Shown in pieces: positions 24,401 through 36,400 of a stretch of DNA of 64,000 nt. The position numbers and the translations under genes were made by a program. Positions within the stretch are counted from its first letter, which is position 1. Every line of letters starts with the position of its first letter. Source of the DNA: Nipponacmea schrenckii (lineage: Eukaryota; Mollusca; Gastropoda; Lottiidae); assembly GCA_030562195.1 (NCBI GenBank), contig JAUJPP010000003.1, positions 33,920,602 to 33,984,601 of the forward strand, in the 5' to 3' direction. The notes beneath the pieces are model-generated. The model was not told the origin of the DNA, did no database searches, and saw nothing but the letters and a program-made list of their open reading frames with translations.

Positions 24401-27400
24401 AAATCACGAATTGTTGCCAAATAGTGACAATCTATGAGCTCCTTAATTTCCAAATATTTGCAAATAACCACTTTATTGTTTATCTTAAGGGGAATCTTCA
24501 CATCAGATTGTTTGAGAAAAGGAACCTTTACACACTACTCGATTAACAAATTAAACACGATCGGACCAAACGATAGTTTACACAGTCCCTCTTCAAACTG
24601 GATTATCAACACAATACGACGATGAAGCCATACTATAATTTAGTCGTCAGTTAACTTGTGTTCCTCTATTAATTCATTTCCGTCGCCTTATTGAATTACA
24701 TGTATTGGCAAATAGACGATGTTCATTTGCATATAATTTGCATTTGTCTTGATTTGTCACATTATAGTGTTAGGCTTATCCTCAATATGTTTGGCTTTAA
24801 TAAGACTTTTACTTGAAATAAATTATTCACTGACTCAACTTTATTGAGACCTCTTATTGAACTACTTATACATATTCAAAGATAACTTGTTTAACGAACA
24901 CTTATTACAATTTGACTAACCCGGTAAATTTCAAATGGTTAGTAATCATAGATTTGTCTGGAGACTGACCCGCTTAAAGATTGCCTCATTTGGTTTACTT
25001 ACTTTGTACATTGCCAGTGTTATATATACTTCCAACTTGAGGCAACATTAAAGGTACTGTACTGTTTACTCCCGTTTGACTCGTATATGCTGTGGGATTT
25101 GAACTATAACTTATTGTTGGAGCTGAAAGAAGCAGGACATTTCATTTTATAAGTGACGAAACGTGTCAATTGAGTCCAATTTGTAAAAAAGGTAAATAAT
25201 GATTGCAAGTGTTCTCTGACGAAACTGAAGCAAGTTAATACATGCCACCCTAACCATAAATAAAATGAGAAAGTTCTAAATTTTGATAAAAGTATGTTGT
25301 ATTTTCAAAGCGGTTTTCGAATATTATTAATAGCCAAATAATCTTCAATTAAATTTTGATAAGACACGTGTCAGGTCATGTGACAAATGGAACTGTCAAC
25401 AATAAAAGCATATAAAAATCATCACGTGACTCAAGAAACGTCCATGCACGTGTATGGTGTCTAAGATCATCTTTTTCAATATGTGAAAACAATTTAGGTA
25501 TGAATTCATTTAGAATAATTTTCGAACTTCATGACAAAGATTATGACAATGCTGATAAATGCATTATGTCACTAATATAACAAGCAAGGATGCAACTCTG
25601 CAATCAAGCGGTAAGCATCAAAGCATTTTGTTGAAAGGGGGACATGTCAATGCATAATTCACCTACTACAACATTAAAGACCCAGGGAACATGACCATCA
25701 ATAAAGCACAATATGAACCGAACTAAATACATTGAAAGAGGGGATAAACACAAAAATGGCCATGCCCAAGAATGATATTTTGTTGTGACGTCTAGTTCCG
25801 TTTTTGGCGGGAAAACAGTCCGATTTCGAAATAAACTTTATTGGTTTCATGTGAGGACTGGTACTGTAAAAGGATGCCTCTGATCTAGAATCCGAATCTT
25901 GAGTTGATGAAGCTATTTGCTTACTTGAAAACTGTCCAATAGATGGCAGTGGTGTATAAGTCTGATTGATCGGAGCTACCGATGGAACTGGTTTTAACTC
26001 TGTGAACGTCGTGTTTCCAGTGATTATTGGGGTGATTGTCTTGGACGTGGGAGAGGATTCATTGTTGTTGTTGTTGTTACTGGTGGCTGCAATGGGATAA
26101 AGGAAGGCATGCAAACATAATGGACAACATGCGAAATCATAATTGGGAGGGGAGGAATTTAAATGCCATTGTCAACGGGTTTAAAAAAAATTACATTACA
26201 TTATGCATCTCAATACATTTAACTGTAACTTAAAGGCAGACAACATCGAAGTACATCAACCATGCCAAAGGAAAGACAGAAAAATAGAGAAAAATAGAAG
26301 ATATTCGAAGAGTTACCTTCAACAACTTCGTATTTGATATGTGGTGAATCTGAATTCTCTGATACGACAGCCACAGTGATTTTTTGCCCATTTACACCAG
26401 GCGTGGGAGCATTGTGAATTGGCGATATTGAGGTACCTCAAAACGAAAAGAAAACAAAACGTGCAATAGAAATAAAGTAGCTAAACACTGGGAAGATGCA
26501 TCAAACGGTACAATACTTGTATATCTCAATTTTGACCATTTTGCTGAATCTAGTCCATGTTTTGTTACAATTTTTCCTTCATACAAAAAAACATGTAAAG
26601 TATCAGAGATTTCAAAAAGACAAATTTGAGATATTTTAGTGATGTCGGCACTGTAAACAGAAGAAACCGTGCACAAACATAAATCACAATACAAAACAAC
26701 ATCTAAAGCAAATCCCAAGCTTGCAAAATAAACAGAAAGACTCGGATGACTCACCTATAGCCGGACTATAAGCACCAGCGGAATTATGAGATTCTGTTGT
26801 ATTGCCTGCTGTTGCTATATGGAATTCTTGTTTAATATCTGTGGGGGGGTTAGCAGTAAATTGTGGGTAGCCGGGTGTATATACAGATACTTGACCATTG
26901 GGTAAGATTTGAGCTTGATCTATAGTCGGCGTTTCGTCAGTTCTGGCTATTTTTGAAGGTCTGTCATACCATAACTGAAATTATCAAATTCGGATTGATT
27001 GATTTGATGCAAACAGAATTTCAGATTTGCAAGGAACAGAACAGAAGAAATAATAAATCCGTGTAAAATATTACCCCAAAAAATTATCTCTCTGAACTTT
27101 ATTCAAATGAAGGTGGTTACATTTTGGCCTAAATTGTCCAATAAAAAAAGCGAAACTTACATCTAATCTATTGCTATCAGGAACTCCTACATCATTACCA
27201 TTTGTTACTACAAATAGAAAGATAATCTCAGATTAAACAGCAAGAATATTTGAAATATTGTGGTTTTCCACTAAAGTAGTCATTAAGGTTTTATGGGGAA
27301 ACATTATATTTGTTAGGAAGGGGAAAGGCTGTTGATATTGTAAAGTGATATTTTAAAAACAAGACGAGTGGTTTCAATAAAGAAAAAGAAAAACAACAAT

Positions 27401-30400
27401 TTCTTAAGATTGATATTCAGAAATGCCAGCCACAATCAAAGACGAATTGAAGATTGCCACGCAAAAGAGGAAAAGCCGAATGAAAGCAAATAAATGGCCT
27501 CATTCACGATTCACGCTGACTTCCGGTAAAACGTCATGCACGCGATTCAGTGTCAAAATCTCGCCTTTTCTCTCGCTAACGAAATTTCTAATTACACTTA
27601 ATTTCCTTAATCTTTAGTGGATTACGACTCCAAAAACTCGACTGTACTTAATAGAACAGCTCGTGCGGTATCCTGTGCTTTATTACGCGGTGTAATATAC
27701 ACCATTCTACCGGAAGTCAATTCAATGGATCACTCCGCCATATTGCTAGCTGACATGAACAGCGTCTTATTGTCGAATCGAATACTGTTACAGGCTTAAC
27801 ATTTTAGCCATTATAAGCGTTCGATAGAGATGGTTCCAGAATAAATACCTTCTAACAGACTGTCTAATTCGCAAACTTGACAATAACAATGGCTTCATAA
27901 ATGTTAACAAAACACAAAGCATTCGGATAATAACTTCCATAGAAAATATTGATATTTCATAAGCATTTGGCCGAGAAAATAGGAGATTGCTTTCAAATTC
28001 TGTCTCATATCTGAGCGGTTCTTATTTCAAATGCATTTCCTGATGCTAATACAAAGACAGAAAACAAAAGCTTTGTAATAAAAAGTGACTGGATTCTAAG
28101 CGGGGGGTATTTAGACTATTAATTGACATACGGTTTATTTCAATTCATCTTTTAATGGTATCAATGCAGAAGAGGTTTTTTAAAAGGGACTTGAGTAAGC
28201 AGTAGTGAGGCCTCCTGTAGAGGTAAAAACAATTAATATCGAATCACCAAAATTGATCTTAAAACGACAATCACAAACATTTGCCCAATGATGCCATTAG
28301 TTCAATCAACGTTACATCAACTTATTAAAGGGATAATGGAATTTGGCCAATGTCAAAATCACTGTACCACGTATAACACATGTTATGGTGGTGTAATCCA
28401 ATTTCATATTCTATAAAACATTGTGCAGTGACAAAATTTCTAGCTTGAAAACTTATTGATTTTAATTGAGTTTTTTTTAGTTTTTTTTAAAGTCCCTGGC
28501 ACCCAATTAGCAGGAAAAGAGCAGCATGCACATTGTACAGGACACCGTAACTGTTTCCTTAAACTTAAACTATACATTCTTTATTCAATTCTACGGAATC
28601 GACACAAGATCTCGTATAATAGACCACTTTTCGATATTACAGAAGACGAACGCTCATAATATATATTTAAAATTCCAATTCTAAGAAGGATAAGGATAAC
28701 TATTCTGATTATTTGCAGTTTATTTAAGCGAGTTATTCCCTTAAAATAAAGTTGATGCTTTCAATAAAAATCAATTGATTACACGCTACATAAGCCGTTA
28801 TTCCATTAGATAGAAATCAATGGCTGGTCTTAGACACTGATATAGATATGAATTATGGAAAACACAGCATCAACTTTGCCATTCAGAAATAGAAAAGAAA
28901 TACGTTTAACATTGACTAGTTAACTTTTTGGATAAAAATCAAAGTGTTTATTCAAATGTTTTCTACACTACAATTTGTTTACCCAAATGTTCTGTTTGAT
29001 GAAATTTTCTATTGAGTTTTATAATAAAAGATATGAAACATTAAAAATACCATTTGTTTGTGGTAAGCTATAAAACGACCCCTGTATATAATGATGATAT
29101 TGATAATTTTAAGTTGACGGCTACAAAAAGATAATTGACACATACAGTCTAAAACTCTTTATTGATCTAAAATTTGAAGATATTTCAATCTTATTGAAAG
29201 AAATGAGAAAAGCGGTCATAACCCCTTCCATACGTTGTCACCTTCACAACTCGCAAACGGATTGTTTCAGAAAAGCGCTTCTCTCCTATAACAAACTTGT
29301 AGCTCATGTTTGATTTAGAAAATACGTTTATTTTGGTTTGAAAATAGTAATAGACCAATATATTTCCAAAGAGATAAAGAATTGTGATTCTGCTTTAAAA
29401 ATTGGGATAATGGTGTCTGGCATTGATAACGATTTACAGCACCCCCTGTCGGCTTGTGAGGACTAATGAGCGCTCGGACACGATTTGCCACTATTCTAAC
29501 GACGGTGAGATTTGTGCGGAAATTGGCCTTGCGTGCCAAACCGCTGTTAGTTAACGACGTTGACCTTCATTTTAATGTCTGTAATAGCTGTATCGCAGGG
29601 AACACATGCCGAGTTGAAAAGGTTGTGGTAAAAAAAGGAATGTCTCATGCGATTGAAAATAGCCAACAAGACTATTTGGAAATACGTCTTCACGACATTT
29701 TTTTTCATTACATGTTATTGTCAAGTCAACGTCTGTTCAGACGTCATACCAACCAAACTATATTAAACTTTAATCACCTCTTATTTTAGAGAGTTGGGCA
29801 TTTATTTTATCGTATGTAATTCCTATTTCGTGGATATGAGTATTGCAATGACACAGTATCTTATCACCACGATAACTTCCATAAGATATAGGTATTTCTA
29901 ATCAGTATACTGGAAGACTTCAATTAGAAATTAATTTTTAAACTGTCTAATTTAATACTACTGGTTTCTAATGGCGGAACCACCAGAAATATAACTTTAA
30001 TAGAAATTACACTGTCAAACTTATTTTTACTCATTTTCTTTAAACGGAAATTAAAACCACAATTTTTTGTCAAGAAAGATTTTCAAAATGTTTTATTGTT
30101 ATAACCTAATACGCCTCCCATAGTTTTAATTTGAAAATCAACAACACAATATCATCTACGTGAGTATAACGTAACATCAAGGCATAACGCTGAACGTATC
30201 AGATTTTGATTCAGCGTAATTCCGATCCCAAGTCATGAGAACGTTTGTCACTAATTGTGGTAAAACTGACAGAGTGTAAACGACAATGGAATCCTTAATA
30301 TAAATTAATGATAGTCCTTTCGTAACATTCTCTCCTTTTCATCGCTGTATAATTTTCTTTGTAATTTAAGCGACAGGTACCGAAAATACCATTTTCTTAT

Positions 30401-33400
30401 GGAGGGTGCCACACTTGGGCAATTATAAAATCATCGAAGTCAATATCACATTTTTATTATCTGCTAAAGAGCCTCAAGATGTGTAATGTAAATTGCATAC
30501 GCCTCAACAAGTGACGGTGTCGTTCATCTTGGATGTGTCACGTGTTCTAGAAATAAACATCGTCTGCCACTTCTTTGACAAACGTCGAAAAACAGACGCC
30601 ATTTTGATGAGAGAACAATGTCGGAAATTAACTCGTTGTCCAGTCCATTATGAAAAGATGGTCATTTGGTTTTTGATCGCATCTCGAGATAAGTGGCCAC
30701 AATCCTTTTAAACTGAATTCTGTTTCCACTCGACCAATCTCCTTTACTGGAGGGTATGTAACTTATGTTTGATATGTTCATAAAATTGAACAAAAACACA
30801 AGCTGTTGTTCTCAATCAAGGCATTTTAGTTAGTACATGTATTATTTATGTCTTTTATAGTACAAAAAACATGTTGTTCTTTCTTAAATAAATATGCTAT
30901 TAAAATAAAATTGTTTTGTTAATGTTCCCAAGCTGATTGCCTTTATTTGGATTGATACTTCTAAACATTTGTTATCAAGTCAGACAGACGACACTCCAAT
31001 TAAAGCAATTCGTGAAAATTGAGAACACACATTATTCAAATCCGCGTTAATGTGACAAAAGTTACAACTTGGCACGAAAATGTTTCACACATGTTCAGAC
31101 CAGGTATATTTATGCAAAAACACGTCTTATTTCAACAACATGATAATGATCGGATGTTGTTAGTCGCAAAGGTAATTTCAACTATCGTTTATAGAGCTTT
31201 GAAGTGGTATGACCTTTACACCATTAAGGAACCATTTAAGGCGAGAAGCAAACAGGAAATTATTCATTGGCTCAAGCTGGAAATGAAAGCTGGTGATCTA
31301 CTTCTCAAGGATATGCTCTCTTCTTAGAAATATGTGTTAAAATCGTGTATCGTGAGCGTGCAAAATCTGCCGGAATATAGACTAATATGATGTTTTCCAA
31401 TGCAGGTTAAAGATGAAGTTATTTTTTCAATGTATGTTCGTGCTTTGCAAATAGCCAATAAGCAATTTATACGTTTACAAATATTCTAAAAGCAATTTAT
31501 ACCTTTGCAAATATTCGAAAAGCATGTTATACGTTCACAAATAGCCGATAAGCATGTTATACGTTTTCAAATAGCCAATAAGCAAGTTATCCGTTTTCAA
31601 ATAGCGAATAAGCGGTTTAAACGTTAACAAATATCAAATAAGTAATTTACACGTTTACAAAAAGCCAATAAGCAATTTATACGTTTTCAAATAGCCAATA
31701 AGCAAGTTATGCAGCAAACGACTGTTATACTAATCTCTAAATAAAAAAGAAAGATATATGCCAAGTTTATTTTTAATTGATCAATTATTCATTGCTTCTA
31801 ATAGATCTGCTGAGAGTCATTTTGTTGATTAAATGCTTGAAAGACTCGGGTTAATATTTAAGACTAAAATGTCATTACAAAGAAGGAGACATTTAAGATT
31901 GGCGTGATGACATTTATAAACCGAGGAAAATCTAAAAAAAAAAATCCAGTTCTTGTAATTTCAGGAATAAAACAATAGGTCCTTCAAACTCGTTATTTTA
32001 TTTACTTATCATTAGTTATCGTGTATTATTAGTCAATAAGACTTAAAAGTGCGGTTCTGCAGAAATTAAATTTTAAAAAAGAGCGTTTAAATCAATTGCA
32101 AATTACTTTGAATTATTAATGTAAAATAATCTACTCCCACTATATTCTTTTCCGTTTTTTCTGCTTAACTTTTAGAACCAAAATTTATTCAGAGTTTTAG
32201 AGATAAATTTTGAGCTTCATAGCGAATGAAACACCAATTTCAAGCACCCGACAAACATTTTAAGAACACCAGTTAAATTAGAACTTCCAATTATTATACT
32301 TCCTAAAACGTGCCTTTGATCATATTAAAAGATTCTCGAAAAGACAACATTTGAAAGACACTCGTATGTCCAGTTTTATCAATATTTAAGATTTTATGCC
32401 CAATTATCCAGAGAAACGATGATATTAGCTAATACATCACGAGAAAATAAAAAATAATGATTTTCCCATTATAACTCCTGATATTGTATAGAACGAAAAT
32501 GTAGCTTTAAATATGACAAATTCGATTTTTATTTTTCTCTTAGACGGCAGCTTTATTTGTAATATTCTTCAGCAATAAATATTCCATAACCTTCTTCTAC
32601 AGAAAAAAAGAAACTAAGAAGGAAATGTGGCGACTGGCATCAAATCACATTAGTACAAATTGAATTTATCATATTATCTGCTGCAAGTCTATGAATTCGG
32701 GAGAGCATACCAATGACAAGCATAATATCGAATTTTATCATTATTATAACAAACAATAAAATCATAACACTGTCAAATACAATTCTACAATACAGTGTGA
32801 AAAGAACATTTTAAGAGAAAAAAAAAACCGTCGGAACAGTTGCAAACAATGCTTACAATGAAAAATATAAAATTCTCATAAAAAAGAGAATCGATGATAT
32901 TATCAAACAAAACTAAAAACATTATGAAAAGGGCTGGAAAGAATTTCCCATTTTCCATTCTTGATGTGAAAACGATGTTTTCGTGTGAAAAACTCTGTTT
33001 GTTTTCCTAATCGAACATGCTTTTGGTGGGTTGTTTAAATTATGTCTTGTAAAACGAGAACACAAGAGTTTTAATTATGATATTGATAACATTTACCAGG
33101 CACAAATCGATCAGACCGTCAGATTTATTAGCAGTACTTAAAGACAAATAAAAGCCAAGATATTTATCTAGTATTTTACAGGTGTTTCTAAAATAGAACT
33201 TGTCATTCAGATTCACTCAAGATTGCGGAGGACAATTGTTGGGTCATAAAAGAATCAATTCTGGTCATAATTTTAGTTTGAAAAAAAAAACATGCATAGG
33301 CACATATCTTGTTGTAGCATATTTTAATTCTGGTTTAGAACCGACAAATATTATGTACATTGATATTTTCGTTTTAGACAATTGTCTTTAATATATGGAT

Positions 33401-36400
33401 TGACATTCCTGAATATGTTTTTAAGAACAGTGGTGTAGATATATTAGTAAGTACCACTTACCTGGTTCGTTTTCGCCTTTCCTTTTAGCTGTGGTTGGTG
33501 TGTTTAGAATGCCACTAATTGTGTAGCCACCGCTTGGTCGTTGTGTTCCGTCACCATTAGGGGAAGAGGAGTTATGTGTAAGGTGGTCGCCTGACATTGA
33601 TGTGGGGCTTTGTTGATGATGTTCATTGTCATTTGGTTCCAATTTGGCTCTATCTGAAGCTTGATTCCTGACAATTCTGGAATGAAATACAATGGAAAAA
33701 TAATGTGAAGTTATGGGCATTTAGGATCAATTGAAGCAATAAGTCTCTTGGAATGTTCTAGGATAAGGTCGTTAATTTTGAGAATTCTGAAACGATGGAC
33801 AATTCACGGTTGTTTGAAACTAAAGGCATATAAAGAAGTTGAGTTCAAACGAAATCTGTTTTTTCTGTGACTATTTTTTCTAAAAATAATCAGAAATTAA
33901 TCTTTATGGCCCATTTCATAATTTCCGATAAAAAGCAGTTCATATGGTGTATAGGTTACGAAAAAGTCTGTTATTTCGCTTATGAGGATTCGTTAGCCAA
34001 AAGAAGTTCATCAAATTTAGCTTAATGATGCATCCGACAGATCAAAATATCTTTTGATAATTTTTAAGTCGAAGTGTAAACACCGAGGATGTACGCAATC
34101 GACCTCTGAAAATTTTTAAATTTGATAATGCGAAGGTAATAAATCTTTCAGTTTGTGTAAAAAGTCATGTTTGTTTTTTTTAAATAACTCTTTCGTCATT
34201 CAAAATACAAGAACATCATTAAGAAACGATTCCATATTCTTTAACGATTTTGCAATCTGTATGCTTCTTTTATGAACCACGAACATATTTTGGGGTTAGT
34301 TCAAGTACATTTCATCGTCCTAAATTGAAAGGATTATTTTATGATGATATAGTATATGTCCAATTTCACAAATAATTAACTAGCACCTATCATAAATATG
34401 TAAAACATTTTGCAAAGTAGTGAGCAGATTTGATTCTCATTTCACGTCTGTTGTTTCAGGAAACGTTTCAAAAGAGGCGGGCATGTCATCTGAATTTACC
34501 GCCCCATTTCTAACAGGTATTATGCTTGATCGCCAAGAACATATGTTGGGTAAGGAAAATGTGGCATTCACTAGGGTTGATTACTTTAGCCACTGTTTTT
34601 TAACCAACGTGTTATCGCTTATCAGACAAGAAATAACATCATCATATCTCATTTTTCATAGTTTAATGAGCTTTTCAACACCCTCTTGTTAACGAAATGG
34701 ACGATCCAGCCACAATTTAACCATACAAGAATCTGGGAAATTGTAAATGTTGATACACCTTTGATCTTGAGGCGGGAAAACAGGTGCATAACCGCCATTT
34801 TGGAATTCTTTTCAATATGTTACCGTATGGAAATATCATTTGCAGAAAATCTGTTACAATTCGAATAACAATTATAATACAGTCCAGAAAGGTTGGAAGG
34901 GGAAGCTTTGTGTGTAGTCTACATGAGAAAGATTGTTCAATAGGAAACACAATTTGAAAGAAAAGGGAAAGTTAATTCCTTCTGAAAGACATCTTCCATT
35001 AAGATGGGTTTGATATAAATGAATTTTCCGACAGATTTGAATTAAACATTGTGAAAAGAAAGAAATTAAAAGTTAAAAGTGATTCGTCACAGGCAAATGA
35101 AGTCGTATTTGTTTCGGGACGGGGAGTCAAACCCAAATTTAACCACAGGATCCAAATTGGCAATATGATAGGCCGCGCATGGATACGCACCGTCAATTTT
35201 GAACGGAGAACGCCATTTGAGATGTACGGATTACTTTTATTATAGTGAACCTAATCACTCGATTAGTCCTAATCCGCACCCCCTGTATTCCTCTCGCCTG
35301 AACTAAAGATTTCATTGTTGAAATAGACAAGAATAATGTGTACAGAACGACGTCGTAAAACTGCCTTTGATCGATCAAATATGCCGGCCATTGAAATATA
35401 TACATTTAAATTTATACTCTTGAAATATAAAGAGCTACACTTTCTTTAACTCTTAATACACCAATAAAGCCACCCAATCTAAAGAACGTAAAACTTTTTT
35501 CAAAGGTTCTAAAGCTGTATTTTTTTTTATAAAGTTAAATGGGTCATTGAATGAGAGTCAATCAAATGAATTCGTTCTCACACTAAACTCGAGAAAAATA
35601 CTGGCGATTTTTTATTTTATTTTTGAGTAATTAATAATCATTTGTTTGCATGTCTTTTAATGCTGTGAATAAGATAAAAAGCTCAAATTAATTCATAGTG
35701 ACAGCAAAGTGCATAAAGTCGTTTCATTTCTTAAGATGAAAATATGCGACATGTGGGCACAGACAGAACTTTGGCTACTTGAAATTCATTATCCTCTATT
35801 CTTAATATTATTGTATTTTTTATTAATTTCTTCCAAACTCCGTCAACAAAAGCAAAATATGGAGAGGTTTTGTATAAGCTTAGAGCAAGATCATCGACTC
35901 GCAAAATTCGATTTCGGTGAAGTTTGAATACATTGCAAGAATGTTTTTAAAGGCGCAATGGCCGTAAAGACTTTAAAGGGACAAGAGTAATGAAAAGGAC
36001 CAGCTCTCTTCAATTCAGTCATTAAAATTAGGAGAAATAACGGTTAAAATAGCCTTGTTTGTATTCATTATAGTTTTACAGTTCAATTCCTGATACAGAA
36101 TTAGCCTCATTTAATTAACGCTGTATCTCCCCTTTTAGTTAGTCGGCACGGAGACAATTCCATCCTAGTAGCTGAAGCAGAAGGAATACCCCTATATCCC
36201 ATCTGGTGATAGATTGGTTGGTTTACAGTTCTACACTCTGGCCCGTATCTACCAATTTCAATGCGAGAATTAATTTTAAATTCACATTTTACACTCCCTG
36301 ACCCTCGCCAATTATGTACCTGCTTTTTCAATTAACGCATAAATTCATAATGTTATTAGGTATAAAGTTATAACAAGTTGAAATCTTGCGTTTCCTATAA

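Larger units (their letters stand above)
21782..25002 (-). other. Pax2/5/8 intron 9
   Basis: 3.2 kb intron. It holds a G-rich run (24294-24345), the palindrome TCTCGCGAGA (23382-23391) and a plus-strand ATG with an adjacent donor-like sequence (22650-22668). No further Pax exon seen. Confidence 0.88.
25123..25924 (-). other. Pax2/5/8 intron 8
   Basis: 802-base intron between exons 8 and 9. It contains an E2F-type site next to exon 8 and a trio of CACGTG motifs near exon 9. The first 227 bases are open in frame with exon 8. Confidence 0.85.
27208..33461 (-). other. Pax2/5/8 intron 4
   Basis: 6.25 kb intron between the octapeptide exon and the 47-base exon 5, the place where a homeodomain-remnant exon would be expected. 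I found none by reading. It holds a 30-base tandem repeat (31446-31711), a CTCF-like site (29437-29455) and a CpG-richer patch at about 27420-27800. Confidence 0.88.

Noticed and set aside
26392..26754. 120-codon minus-strand open frame overlapping exon 7
   Set aside because: It is in a different frame from the Pax exon and crosses intron 6; the Pax reading has splice sites, phase and composition in its favour.
29466..29789. 107-codon plus-strand open frame in intron 4
   Set aside because: No recognisable similarity and it lies in a Pax intron with only a chance-length frame; the overlapping minus frame is equally long per base.
36107..36331. 74-codon minus-strand frame as an extra Pax exon in intron 3
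   Set aside because: No suitable acceptor and donor with phase 2 on both sides, and exons 3 and 4 already join directly across the conserved SSINRIVRN.
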